Source of the DNA: Lingula anatina
Taxonomy: Eukaryota; Brachiopoda; Lingulata; Lingulida; Lingulidae
Assembly: GCF_001039355.2 (NCBI RefSeq)
Contig: NW_019774536.1
Span: forward strand, 461,089-525,088
Length of the DNA: 64,000 bases
Direction: 5' to 3'
Shown: piece after piece, positions 20,619 to 32,299 of the stretch
How positions within the stretch are numbered: position 1 is the first letter of the stretch
Layout of the letters: the number at the start of each line of letters is the position of its first letter
Notes under the pieces: generated by a model
The model's input: only the letters and a program-made list of their open reading frames with translations
The model's database searches: none
Told to the model about the DNA's origin: nothing
Made by a program: the position numbers and the translations under genes

Positions 20619-21324
20619 ATTTCAAATGCCAGATCAACAAAATGGTCTATGTCAGCCGTACTTGGAACAAAAACCAGCCACAAGTCCAAACACAGGCAGT
20701 CTGACCAATGGACAGTCAGTCACTGAAGGTGCAGCTGGTGCTTTAGTGGAAAGTGCACCTGAAGCAAAGTCTAGCCCCTATAATTTGCATGGAGAAAGGA
20801 AAAACACTAACAAGTTGCAATGCTCTAAGTTTGTATATGGGAAAGATTCTAAACTTACACACCAAAAGGACAGTGATAACATGTTAGATTCCAGCGACAA
20901 TATATCAAAAGATGACACTTACTTGAAAGGGTCTGTACTTTCACCTGATAATAACTGCACTTCAAACAGGACAGAAATTCTGCATGTTTGGCCAGTATCA
21001 AGAGTGAACCCTGGAGAACAACTGCAACCCCAACCACCCCAACCCCCTGTACAAGACCCCGAAGAACAACCGGGAGAATTGCAACATCAACAGCTACCAC
21101 AAGAAGGTATTAACCTAGCCATTCCCCAAAACTTCCATACTGAAAACATACCAGTGCCTGAAGAAGGTGCTCATCAGCCCGAGCCCCAAGCACAGCAGCA
21201 CCCTGTGGAGTACATAGACCTGCACCCTGAAAATTTATCATTCCCTATACAGGCAGAAGATGATGACACAGGGCAGTACATAGACCTGCACCCAGAAAAC
21301 ATGCCGGAATATTCACCAGCCTGA
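20619..21324 (+). CDS. Gene C, terminal exon with twin YIDLHPEN motifs
   Basis: Acceptor tcttttag; open from 20619 to TGA at 21322-21324, about 235 codons, the longest open frame of the left half. Order: polar Ser/Thr/Asn-rich N part, a PQPPQPPVQDPEEQ stretch near codon 145, then Gln-rich sequence and two copies of YIDLHPEN (near codons 195 and 220) in acidic surroundings. The two Y-I-D-L sites are 18 residues apart, wider than a classical ITAM. No membrane segment or enzyme domain is visible. It may be the cytoplasmic tail or adaptor part of a signalling protein, but that is inference. The 3' UTR resembles that of gene A; AATAAA at 21785. Confidence 0.7.
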
Positions 21325-22148
21325 ACACTAAGCACAGCAGTACACTGTGCAAGAGGCTGGGGGTGTACCACCATTCCTGGCATAAATTAGACAATGATGC
21401 TATAGATTAAAATTTCAATGAGGGCATGCAGTAGAAATCTTCAGCCACGTGGACAGTAAAGAGCTTTTATAGGCATCTTCTCCTTTTAACAGTCATGGGA
21501 CAGTGCAGACTTAGAATCAGAAACAACTGAGAAAATGTTATCTTTTGGAAGAAATTGCAAATACTCAAAGAAGCCATTTCACTCACTGCATTTAGAAGGT
21601 AAAATGTCAAATTCCAGGCCACATTTTGATTTACCATGTATAGCTAATTTAAATGACAACATTGCTTTCCAGTTGTTGAAGTTATAATTAAGGGATGTGC
21701 ATGGCTACAGCCCTGTCCAAGCAAAGTGGACAGATTCAAATAAGTACAGGGAATATCTACAGGCAGTAGCGCCTGTACATAAAAAATAAATTACAGTATG
21801 CAACTTAAATTATGCATTCTACACAAAGGTCTTCGCATCCAAGGCCTGTCATTCTTTTAAAAAAATGCACCCCCCCCCCTCTTACTTAAAATAATCCTGG
21901 ATCCGCCCATGGTATACAAGAATCAAATTTTACTTTTATGAAAATATTTTCTGATGGACAAGAAGTTACATAGTAATACATGGCTAAGCCTGTCAAGTCT
22001 GCCTGCTGCTTGAGTGGTCTAGCTGTTAGTTAAACTCTCTTCCATCTTGAATTCTGAATATAATGAAATAGCAATGGTTGTAACATGCTTTATACAGGAT
22101 CTGATGGAGAAATTGAAACATCTTAAGTGCTCAATAAACTATCACTAC

Positions 22149-22292
22149 CAGGGGCGGATCCAAAGATATTTTATGACAGTCTTCCAAATTGTCTTTGTTG
22201 ATCCATCCTCCTTTTTTGACCGTCTTCTGACAGAAAAAAAAACATAACCGTCAATGTAAACTAGTCCAGAATACGGCATAAATCCGCCCCTG
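22149..22292. mobile_element. CAGGGGCGGAT MITE, copy 2
   Basis: 144 bp from CAGGGGCGGATCC to AAATCCGCCCCTG with ACTAC on both sides (22144-22148, 22293-22297). It shares GACCGTCTTC and GTCTTCCAAATT blocks with 15308-15475 in opposite orientation. Confidence 0.8.
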
Positions 22293-23254
22293 ACTACTGC
22301 TTATTATTATTGTGAAGTGAAGAATAAGTGTATTTTGAATGGGTAACTGTAAATTAAAAAGACTAGAAGTAGGCAGGAAAATATTCTGTAAATGCTAAGC
22401 AACATTATGTTTAAAAAAATGTTCAAGAAGTGCCATTTGGCCACTAGATGAATGAAATAATCACCTAAAATACTTAAAAACTATAGAGTCTCAGGACAAT
22501 TTAAAAAAAAGAACTAAAAAAATTATTTTCAAAAAGTTTATAACTGATTTGACTTATCTTTTACACTGTACTATTTTTATAAATCAAAATCTTTACTGTC
22601 CATATATTTATTTACTTTGTACTAAACATTTTAATATCTTAATATCTGAACTACTTATTTCTTTATTGACTTTATTCTAGTAATCTCATTTGTTCATTTT
22701 ACCCACCTTAAGTATACTGAACATTTTATATGGGTTTAGACTATAAATTATTATTATTATTATTATTATTATAAAAAGAGTCACTGTCTTTTAATCTTTC
22801 GACCAAGTCAGATCCATTTCGCATTATGCAAAATTACCTTAACATTACCTCACATTGGTGTATCAATCACTTTCTTTTCACTCAGCAATGCTTGAAATTA
22901 TTCAATCTTTCCAAAAATCAATTTCCATATTAGAAAGAGTAGACATTGCTCTTGTCCAATTTTTTACTGATTTGTTCATTTTATCTATCTTAAGTATACT
23001 GAACATTTTATATGGCTTTAGACTTAAATTTTTATTATTATTATTATAAAAAGATTATTATTATTATAAAAAGAGTCACTGTGTCTTTTATTCTTTCGAC
23101 CAAGTCAGATCCATTTCTCCACTCTGAATAAGGTTCATTATAATTGTCAAGCAACGAGCTGCATTTCAGAAAAATGCTATTTTTTTTTTTACCGCTTCAT
23201 GTAGTGTATGCATGTTTATGTTTATTCACATGTATTGAATTTAAAGGTTTGATA

Positions 23255-23255
<1 letters not shown>

Positions 23256-23301
<46 letters not shown>
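23256..23301. repeat. (AT)n microsatellite
   Basis: About 22 AT units, followed by CCCTGAAGATTTTGATGAAA, which may be the tail of a retroelement. Confidence 0.9.
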
Positions 23302-23306
<5 letters not shown>

Positions 23307-23554
23307 GAAGATTTTGATGAAACGGCAGCGAAATGGAACCAAAAGTCAGATCTTTTTCTTTATTTTTCTGTCATATGAACTTTATTTTTGAACTTTTAAA
23401 CTCTTTATGATAAGTATTTATGGTATATACATGTATATATTTATGAATGTTTGAAAAGTGTGTCAAACTATTGAATGTTGGAGTCTCAGAGAATATGAAT
23501 CCTGTTACAAGGCAGATGGAGGTTGCACTAATTGACTACTGCAACTTCCATCTC

Positions 23555-23708
23555 CAGGGCCATAGCCTGAGCAAAATGCCAGAGGGGGCAGTAGGTGGAC
23601 ACGCGGGGGCGAAGCTACCGAGGGGGGTGGGTGTGGTGTGTAAAATTCCAAATTCCAGGGGGGGCAACTGCCCCCCCCCCCCCCGCCCCCCCAGAGGCTA
23701 CGGCCCTG
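23555..23708. mobile_element. CAGGGCCATAGCC MITE
   Basis: 154 bp with terminal repeats CAGGGCCATAGCCT and AGGCTACGGCCCTG, flanked by ATCTC on both sides (23550-23554, 23709-23713), a 5-bp target duplication. The inside has G- and C-runs only. It generates spurious open frames on both strands. Confidence 0.8.
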
Positions 23709-24223
23709 ATCTCTCTCTTGCCCAAGGCAATACAGCACCTACTATATGTATATATATTTCTGCAAGCATGGGTTATTAATATACTGGTATTCAAAAAACT
23801 AAAATGTGACTTTTTTCTTGCATTTAAAATATAAAATCTTATGTTATATTTAGACTGTGTATAGTTGACATTAATTGATTAATTAATTAAAGTGGAGGGT
23901 TATCAAGTAGTTTCTTCATTCTGTGTACTTCTGAAGTTCTGGTACTAGTTAATTTGCATTGTACCAAATACTGTGAGTCAAACCTATTGCTTAATATCTG
24001 GAGTAATACGTCAAGCGTACTAGCAATTGGAAAGATATGACTAAATTTCACTCATAATTTACTCAGAACATAAGAGAAATTTCTTAACATCTAGAGTATG
24101 TTTAATATTGTGATAACTTGTTGGAAAATTTCAAGATACTTGGCTTTGTTTTCTTTAATCTTAGTCTTACATCTGTCACATATGATTGCTTACCTCTTGG
24201 CCAAAAGCGCCATCTCTATGTAG

Positions 24224-24312
24224 TTAAGAAGAAGTAGAATAAAAGTCACATGTATGAACAGCTTGAACAGTGTGTTCATCTTTAATTTTATGCAATTCTA
24301 TGACAACATCAG
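24224..24312 (-). CDS. Unrecognised 78-aa protein gene, exon 3 (terminal)
   Basis: On the - strand the exon starts after acceptor ttcag (24313-24314 in + terms) and completes a codon begun in exon 2. It encodes DVVIELHKIKDEHTVQAVHT and a short CDFYSTSS tail before TAA (24226-24224). An ATTAAA-type poly(A) signal lies about 65 bases further along. The pyrimidine tract is weak. Frame continuity across all three exons is the main evidence. Function unknown. Confidence 0.55.
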
Positions 24313-24724
24313 CTGAATCTATTAAATAAATTTTAATTGAAAATGCTCTGTGAATCTTTTTTTATGTATTTATTTCATTAACTGATCACACAGAATCGTT
24401 ATTGAACAGGCTTTTAGGCAGGGAAAGGCAGTTCAGGATGGAAAGAACTGCATGCCATTTATTGGTGGAAAACGTCCATCCTGAATCAAAACATTCTTTG
24501 ATGTATATAGTTCAAATTTGATTATAACTAGGGGAGGGTAATCCACTTTTTTTAATAAAAAGAACCCTTTTTTAAAATACTTTTCAGCTCCCTGGTTACC
24601 TGGACAAACTATGCATGTATAGGCATAAAATCTTACTAATATGAAACAAAATTACTTGTCAAACTTCACTGTAAAATTTACAGATAATGGGAAATTAGTT
24701 TAAAACAACTGCTAAAAGTCTTAC

Positions 24725-24821
24725 CAAACTGGCTTCTGCAAACTTGTAGGTGTAAGCAAGTCTCAGCCTCTGCCAAATACTTTTCAACTTCCTGGCCATT
24801 TGGGTCACAAGGTCTGAGAAT
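24725..24821 (-). CDS. Unrecognised 78-aa protein gene, exon 2
   Basis: Acceptor ccagtag and donor TTTG|gtaaga bound 97 bases. It follows exon 1 in phase 0 and ends in phase 1, as exon 3 requires. Encodes ILRPCDPNGQEVEKYLAEAE, then TCLHLQVCRSQF. Composition (Glu/Leu/Cys with amphipathic spacing) looks like a helical small protein and not random AT-rich translation. No family was recognised. Confidence 0.6.
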
Positions 24822-25419
24822 CTACTGGCCCAAACCAAAATCTCCTGGCAAAAGTCCACTGTTCAAAATAATAAATAAAAATATAAATAAATAAAAGAAT
24901 TTCCACACTGAGTTTAAACAGGCTTCCTATTTTGAACAAGAACAGAATTTCTGAAACATGGAATTTTCAAAGGGTATTTAAAAGAATTCAACATTTAACC
25001 TGATGATGCTGATGCTTTTTTAGTTATAATCTCTGCGAAATGGCTAACATACCCCCCACACACAGAAAGATAAATAAATAAATAAATAAACCCCCTGAAA
25101 TCTAGCTGCTTTCTAGCGGGGATTTTTGCACAAGCAAACAAGATGTCAAGAAACAGCTGACCTCTTGCAGAAAATGAAAAAGACACAGTGATATTTATTA
25201 TTGTTATAAAGGGTATTAGTTGAATTATCAGTATTTCTGTATAAGAATAATAGGACCATTAATATTAGGTCGGCATTATACTTTGCACGTACACAGATAC
25301 ATTCCCATGTTTACATCCAGTCATAAGTGGGTTAGGTCACAAATACTTGTTAAATACAATTCATTCTAAAATTATGCACATTATGTCTATCAATGGCTAA
25401 CTCAGGTGTAAAAACTTAC

Positions 25420-25470
25420 TTGCTGCAAACACTGGGTCAACTTGTGTGTGTTTTGTATTCGACGCGCCAT
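25420..25470 (-). CDS. Unrecognised 78-aa protein gene, exon 1
   Basis: The - strand ATG at 25470 has a strong context (aacATGG) and encodes MARRIQNTHKLTQCLQQ up to a consensus donor CAA|gtaagt. Joined to exons 2 and 3 it yields 17 + 32 + 29 codons = 78 residues. The frame is also open upstream to an ATG at 25629, so a longer N terminus is possible, though that region looks like a promoter. The protein has no signal peptide or membrane span. It could be a small mitochondrial or complex-subunit protein, but this is a guess. Confidence 0.6.
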
Positions 25471-25479
25471 GTTAAGACT

Positions 25480-25760
25480 TAAGTGACCAATAGGTCGCGC
25501 TGTGCAAAAGACGAGACACTCAATACTGACTGGGTTTGCAGAAGACCGGAGCAGTCCCGCCTCCTGCTTATTTGGTTCACAGATTTCTGTCAACAATTTC
25601 TCTTGGCCTGTGGCATGAAATGCCAGCATACTGACAGTATAATATCACCGCGCCTAGCTCATCAACAAATACCCATTCTGATTGGTTCAAAGTTTTAGAA
25701 CCAGATACAAGAGCCGACCAATCAAATCCCTTGACACGAGTATTATTCCTGTGCATTGTC
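25480..25760 (-). promoter_or_regulatory. CCAAT-box promoter candidate of the 78-aa gene
   Basis: Three CCAAT boxes lie within about 250 bp upstream of the - strand ATG: 25487-25491 (+), 25681-25685 (as ATTGG) and 25718-25722 (+). The stretch is richer in CpG (GACGCGCC, GGTCGCGC, CCGCGCC) than its surroundings. No TATA box is seen, as in many housekeeping promoters. Confidence 0.45.
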
Positions 25761-25816
25761 TTAGAAAACAAATCGAAATATTGACAACTTTTATTGATAG
25801 GCGAGCTTTATCTCAC

Positions 25817-26049
25817 CTGCAGGTTAGTTTCGTTTCTTAATCCCAAATGACTATAAAACTTTGTCGAGTTGTAGGTCTCCACATATCGCGTCTTTCTGTC
25901 CAGTACAGTGTTTGCGATTCTGTTTTTAGCATCTGTTTAGGAAGAATTTGAAGTCCCTCTAGACTTATACAATGTACATCGCCCACTTGTAGATCTAACT
26001 TGGCATATTGGCTGAAACTTTTGGCATTTCTGCAGTATTCCCCCACCAT
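25817..26049 (-). other. Possible - strand 5' exon
   Basis: A - strand open frame of 70 codons (from 26049) ends in TAA shortly before an excellent donor CTGCAG|gtgaga (exon end at 25817). This could be a non-coding first exon of the 78-aa gene or an unrelated frame. Confidence 0.25.
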
Positions 26050-27566
26050 TCAGATCTATGATATTCTATATCTTTCCTAAATGAATTTGTGTAGTGATTT
26101 GAAACAATGCCTTTGCAACTCAAATAAATTAATTTGGCAATTCATTTACTAATTTTAGCGTTTTTTAAAGAGAGCCGATGTTGTCGCTGTGTTCAAAATT
26201 TGCTGTAATCTCATTGGTCAATTAACTTAGAGGTTTATTAAGAAAAGAAAAAAGGTTTCAAAGACATATTCAGTAAAATATTCGAGAAAAGTATAAATGT
26301 CTCGATCAGATAATTCAGAAAAAACATTTTTTTTAAGGGGGAGGGGAGGGATTAAGGGGCTCATACACAATTACCTCATTTGAAGGGGGGTCGTTTTTTG
26401 GTATTTTTCAAGGGCCAACGGTGTCATTTGATATGGTTTAGAACTAAGATTCAGTTAGTCACAAATTTAATTTCAAAAGAGGACCACTGATTTTTTTTTT
26501 CAGAAATCGAAGGGGGGGGGGGGTGTCAGGAACCACTGACACTGTCAAGGCACTTATGACACATACAAATGATGCAGTATATTTTTCATACTCAATGACT
26601 TTATTTAACTTAAAAACATCCTGCATGATAAGTTTAATAGTAAAATCACACAATGTAAAAGACACTTGGGAAATCTAAAAAAAGATGCAATGCTTTATTT
26701 ATGCTACACAGAAAAAGCACTCCTTTTTTATCATCCAGCCATTCTAAGATGTAAGATAACCATTTTACTAAGTCAGTCATATCACTTCTTACAGTGCAAG
26801 AGGCTGTGCATGTCTGAAGAATAAATGATAACGGTTTGTAATAAAAATACTTTTTACACAAAACTACTCCAGTAGTATCATTTGTACATGTATAATTTTA
26901 TAACTAAGAGAACAGATATCCCTAAATATATAAATTTATACTCATTCTAAAAAAATGTTATTATCATTTTTCATTGATTGTTTTTTAACAATAATTATGC
27001 AGCCAAGGCAACAGTGAAGATAGAATGAAAGAGAACCGTCTGAAATGAAGGTTGGGGGCGTGAGTGCTAAGGGCAGTTAATGATCCACCAGAGGGTTCTT
27101 TTTCCCAGAGCAGACATACTCCTGCCTAAAGCCTCCCCCCCCCCCCCACCTTCACGTGGAAATTCATAAAACCAGAAAGCTGCTGCCTATTAAATCACTA
27201 TACCACAACTACAAAGCCCTTCTTTTTTAAGATAATAAACATGATAAAGATACAAGATAAAATATGTTGATAATTAATGTTTATATAACTATTTCTCTAC
27301 AAGAAAAGATAAATACACAAAAGACTAAAGAGAATAGTTAAAAAACAGGGCAGGCCTACTAGTATGAGAGCAAAGGTAGTGGGCAGGGGAACCCCTGTGG
27401 GTGGCTGGGACATCCAGCGAGGTATCAACATATTTCTTCTTTTGCCTTATTTTCTCAACGTGATGATGGGCTAAGCAACAAGGAATAATTCACAAAGAAT
27501 TCAACAGAAATACCATCAATATGCCTCCATGTAAACATATCAAAATACACTTCACATGGTGGGGAA

Positions 27567-27567
<1 letters not shown>

Positions 27568-27628
<61 letters not shown>
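27568..27628. repeat. (AT)n microsatellite
   Basis: About 29 AT units. Confidence 0.95.
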
Positions 27629-27631
<3 letters not shown>

Positions 27632-28075
27632 TACAAAAGAAATTAATTTTTTAACTATACATTTAACTGGGCTTCCCGTTAGATGGGATTTGTCAATCTT
27701 GTCACGTCTTGCTTCAGACGCAGGTAAAGGTACTAAATGGTTGGCATATATATGTATACATTATAAAAATATTTCAAGATGAAGGCATATGTCAGGAGAT
27801 TCCACATTATATACCATAGAAGATCCATTTGAAAAAAAAAACATGCCTCAGACACATTACCCATAGGATACATCTGTGAAACTCAGACAGAGTCAGAGTA
27901 GAGGTACATAATATGTCTTATTAATTAATGTATAAATGCTCCCATCAACATTGACCGCTCTTCAAACTTTTCATATGTATATGAACGTATTTCAAGATGA
28001 CAGCGGATTGGTGTTTTTATGTAAAAGAAAATTAGAATAAATAAATTTATATACTTTCATCTAGCGGGGTCATAG

Positions 28076-28690
28076 CAGAAAGGTTTGCAAATGTGTACAG
28101 GGCGGCGCTTGAAACGGTGGGATACAACGGAAGGTCAGTGAGCAATGACATTAAATCAAGCCATTCTCGCTCCAGTGAAAAGAGAGGACGCAACAGAAGA
28201 GTTATTTGGTTCAACCCACCTTACTTAAAAAACGTTAAAACAAATATTGGTCAATTCTTCCTCCAGTTGTTAGAAGAGCATTTTCCACGTGGAAGCAGAC
28301 TTAACCGAATATTTAACAGATCCACAGTAAAAGCTAGTTACAGTTGTATGAAGAGCATGTGGCAGATTATTCAGGGCCATAATAAGCAAAATACTAAAAA
28401 ATATATCAGTAAGTACTCAAGATAAAAAAAAAATGCAATTGTAGATTTCAAAACAAGTGTTCTTTGCGAGGGGAATTGTGTCTAGCAATATTGTTCCAAA
28501 CAAGTCACAAATGCTTTTGTTCTGTTTGCGCCCCTGACGATTTATGTCAGCAAGTTCTCAAGATAAAAAAATGAAATTGTAGATTTCAAAACAAGTGTTC
28601 TTTGCGAGGGGAATTGTGTCTAGCAATATTGTGCACCAAGCAAGTCACAAAAGCTTTTGTTCTGTTTGCGCCCCTGACGATTTAGGTCAG
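28076..28690 (+). pseudogene. Penelope-like element remains, copy 2
   Basis: The frame at 28093-28425 is intact over the linker (RVIWFNPPYLKNVKTNIGQF, EEHFPRGSRLNRIFNRSTV, SYSCMKSMWQIIQGHNK), better preserved than copy 1, and then stops. The Cys-rich start of the endonuclease (CNC..., ending near TCTAGCAATATTGT) is degenerate and present twice in tandem (28430-28555, 28570-28690), each followed by CTGTTTGCGCCCCTGACGA. The GIY-YIG core is lost. Confidence 0.7.
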
Positions 28691-28744
28691 CAAGAACAAT
28701 AAGATAATAGGAGAATGAGATTCTTTACCAACAATCCAAAAGGA

Positions 28745-28779
<35 letters not shown>

Positions 28780-29530
28780 AATCATCTATATTTTATAACT
28801 CTCAAGAAAAGTTATATTGTATTATGCCATACTAATCCTTTGAGTAATGGCGTTGTGCTCACTCGTGAAGTTAAAACAGCTCCATGGTTCTCATTGAGAC
28901 AGGTTATGAAGAAGACTGTCTTGTACTGACATCTAATCACCCTTCCAGTTTGGATCGTTCAAGTTTTACATGTGATGTTCCAAGCTCCGAAGGGCCATGG
29001 CTCTTGTCTATTAACATTGCATTAACTTGTTCATCCACAGTGAAATCCAATAACTGCATGACTCCTTTTCAGTTGGTGTCTTTGAGCACATTTTAAAAAA
29101 AATTATAGGCCTAAATATATATAGTAGTACGGTATAGTAGTAGGCTGGAGTCGTACGATAGACTGCCAAAAGTCAGAGAGGAATTTGCTTTTGGAGATCT
29201 TCAGTGTTTAAACATTGAAGATCTAGCATTAAGACTATCGTTGAATAAGAGAATTAAAAAAAGGACCGACGAAATTAAGGCATGGTAACCATCCCGGTAC
29301 CGGCATGTGGACAGTAGAGATGTATTGATTTAATTGAACTTCTAGTCCGTGTCCCGTAGCTTCTCTGATTCACTTTGTCGAAATAAAAACTCTCTGTCAC
29401 ATAGTACATGTAGGCCTACCAGGATTGGGGTATGCCTATACATCTTAAAGTCAGGGTGGAAAAACGCGTCTGTAACGATCTGCTGAAGTTCTAGCCAGCC
29501 TGTTTTATGATCTGAGTATCAAAATCAAAC

Positions 29531-29782
29531 TTGCTGTATTTGAGGGATTCGTCCCGTCCAAGTCGTCCAACGGGGGCGCAGCACACGTTGGTTTTGGACG
29601 GTGACAATAAGTTCACATGGCAGCAGCTGTGGGCATCGTTGTATGCCAATAAAAGAAAGGTCCAAAATCCAAACAATGAAAGGATGGACAAATTGGCCAT
29701 GAGAATGACTGCAGCCAAAAGCCGCCCGTGCTTCAGCAGTGTTATCCTAGCTAATCCGTCGGTGATGCGTCACGCATCCTAG
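29531..29782 (+). pseudogene. Retroelement relic frame, copy 2
   Basis: Matches 5450-5690: WQQLW and VILANPSVM are shared, followed by the GAAGAAGGCCTAGGGTCC + GAAAGC block at 29820. No function assigned. Confidence 0.35.
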
Positions 29783-30130
29783 GAGTTTGTTTTTTCACTA
29801 AATTTTTTTTAAATCCTCGAAGAAGGCCTAGGGTCCGAAAGCTTGGATGACATATTACATCTTTAATGTAGATCTTCAAAGATGCACCAGTGTTTTAACT
29901 TATTTACTTCTTTAAGATCTTTAATTGCGGTGATTTGAAATGAATCTTCGATGTTTTCAAAGGCACATTGCGTCGTGATGTGAACAGTGCAGATGCGACA
30001 CATCGCCGCAGACTCAACTGAAACAATCGACGTACCTGCAGTTAGGTCTTCTTCATCGCAATAGCAAGAAGTCGAAATGTCAATAAGACACACAGATTTA
30101 ACAGAATCGTCTCATGTGTTGTGTCCTAAA

Positions 30131-32299
30131 ATTACACTACACTGTGCTAAGATGCGGTGAACTGAAAATACCAGCGTTTTCAACATCATGACGCTTTACG
30201 TGTTGTCTACGTCGCTGGTGCCCACGCTTCGCTCGAGGCAACGCATAGAAACGAGCAATTTTTTAATATCATGGAGATTTTTCATTTGTATTTCTGTCAG
30301 TATTTCTAACCCAAGATATTACTGGAAAAAATCTCTCTCTTTTTTTTTAGAATTAACTTTTAGAAGCATAAGATTTTAAAAAGGGTTTCCCAGCTTAACG
30401 CATCTCTAATGGCTGAATAAAAGTTAATTTTCAATTTTTTTTATTATATGCATGCCTCTGCCCGTTACTGAAAAAGTGACTGGAAATGGCAGATTTATGC
30501 TTAGAGAATAGTGTTTAAATTCACCTGTGAGAATTCAGTTGAACACCATTCATTAGATAAAGCCACGACTGTCACCTGAATCGTGAAAACATGAAACAAC
30601 AGAAATCGAGAGCATTGTTTCTAGATAAAACTGCAATATTCAATTAATAGGCCTATTTTAGAAACATTTTCAAACAGTAATTTTTGTTTCGAAAGAGAAA
30701 GAAAATATTTTGCAGAAATATGGCAATTCCAGGAGTTGTAGCCTATGCTATAACGTCAATCAACTGTTGTTACTGAAAGAAAAAAAGAAAGAGATTCTCG
30801 ACTATTATCGACATAAATTCACGTGGATGATCTTTTTTTAACACACGAGGGCTTGGAATTGGTACAGAATATTTTGCAAGTAATTTTTCCTACTTTCTTT
30901 CCTTTCTACTTCAGTAGTCATTTTTTTTTCATAATCAAACAGGTGGTTATGTGTAGAATAAGATTCTAATAATTCCTCTTCATTTTTTAAAATTATTCCC
31001 ATACCCTTCCTTAACCGTCCCTTTGGTGTCTGTATTATTATTTATTTAGGCTTATTTGTTTTCGTACAGATGCACCTCGCGCATTTTAAAAATTGGACCT
31101 TATATTTGAGGATTTTTTTCATACCTATTTATCTATTTAAATGGAAAAATGTTTTGGTTTGATAAGTGGGAGGAATTTTGCAATGGAAACTTGAAAAAAA
31201 ATCAATGCCGATGTTTTATGCTACGAGCTTGCCCTGTAAATTTGACATTTCCACTCCACCCCACCGTACCCTCAAATTAAAATTGAAATACACACGCACA
31301 CACACACACACACAAACAGACACCGACCATCCCCAGGCCCGTAGCCACTGCAGTTATTTCAGAAGGGGCGGGGTCCCTTTTCTCCCTTTTGCCATAAAAT
31401 CATCGTTCAATTTTTGCCCAGAGGGGACCTTTCGCGTGGCCGGCAAAAAGGGCGGTGATCATTCGACCCCCCCCCCCCCTCCCTTCCCTCGACCCCTACT
31501 ACGGCTTTGGGCCTCAACCTGAAATTTAGCTGTTAAAATATGTTTTCACAATATTAGTATACCGGACCTGTAACGTTTTTGTATTTATGATTATATCATC
31601 CATATTTAATTATCAATTCTATTTTATTTTGGTCCCTGTGTCCCCTTTGATGTTATCCCATGTCCCGCTTTGTAAGGCAATGTTGCTCCGTTGTTATCAG
31701 TGTGCGCTGACTATTGAAACTAATATATCATTATTTGCCATCGGGGATATGTTTACTTGTCCTCTCCAGCAGTGTTGACATAAATAGTGTCTATTAGGAC
31801 ACGCGTGGGCTACGTGTTTTCATTCATACATGATTCAGATGAAGTTTGAGATGAGTACGGTTTTTCGCATAGAAGATCTAGGCTTTGAAAAACAAAGAAA
31901 AAAAAATTCAGACGATTTCTAGTAGGCCTACTACAGAATGATTAACCGACTGCTACAGAATGATTTTTTCAGTTTACAACTCGTGAGGATAAAAAGTTAA
32001 TTCTCAAAACAAATATATGTTTATAAGGCAATTTTTCACATCAAATGCTGCTCCCCACCCCGCCTACTAGGCCTAGGTACGAGTACCTGATCCCAAGATA
32101 CAGGAATTAGGCCTACAGGTAGACTCTTTGTGTCTACACGGTGTGTTTCGGTGCAACATCCGAAATTATCATCTTTAAACAAAGATTGGCATCGTAAATG
32201 CTTGTTCTGGTATGCAGCAAGCACGGTATTTCACCAACTTATTGTTTTAATAGGCACATTTGAGCGAAAACATTATGAAGCAGGAAAAGGTTGTCTGCT
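30131..32299. other. Intergenic region upstream of the TSC22 locus
   Basis: AT-rich, with a CA-repeat at 31291-31314 and a possible MITE at 31337-31515 (CAGGCCCGTAGCC at the left, GGCTTTGGGCCT at the right) filled with C-runs. No exon is supported. Confidence 0.5.

Larger units (their letters stand above)
21325..24150. other. Gene C 3' flank and repeats
   Basis: Contains the 3' UTR of gene C and three elements listed separately. A direct repeat of roughly 150 bp with a TTA-rich tail is seen at 22676-22821 and 22950-23118 (shared AAGTATACTGAACATTTTAT and TTCGACCAAGTCAGATCC); a looser relative lies at 48985-49080. No exon seen. Confidence 0.55.
26094..30130. repeat. Collinear segmental duplication, copy 2
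   Basis: Counterpart of 2034-5990 in the same orientation. It lacks the inverted-repeat element but has extra sequence: an AT microsatellite at 27568-27628, a C-rich run near 27137, and an AAAT microsatellite at 28746-28781. 26390-26540 also resembles 5990-6150, out of order. Confidence 0.7.

Noticed and set aside
23447-23834. Pro/Gly-rich frames on both strands
   Set aside because: They are produced by the G/C-runs of the MITE at 23555-23708.
24397-24486. + strand frame after an AG, reading IVIEQAFRQGKAVQDGKNCM and ending in TGA
   Set aside because: It looks protein-like but the acceptor has a poor pyrimidine tract, no upstream partner exon was found, and it overlaps an intron of the better supported - strand gene.
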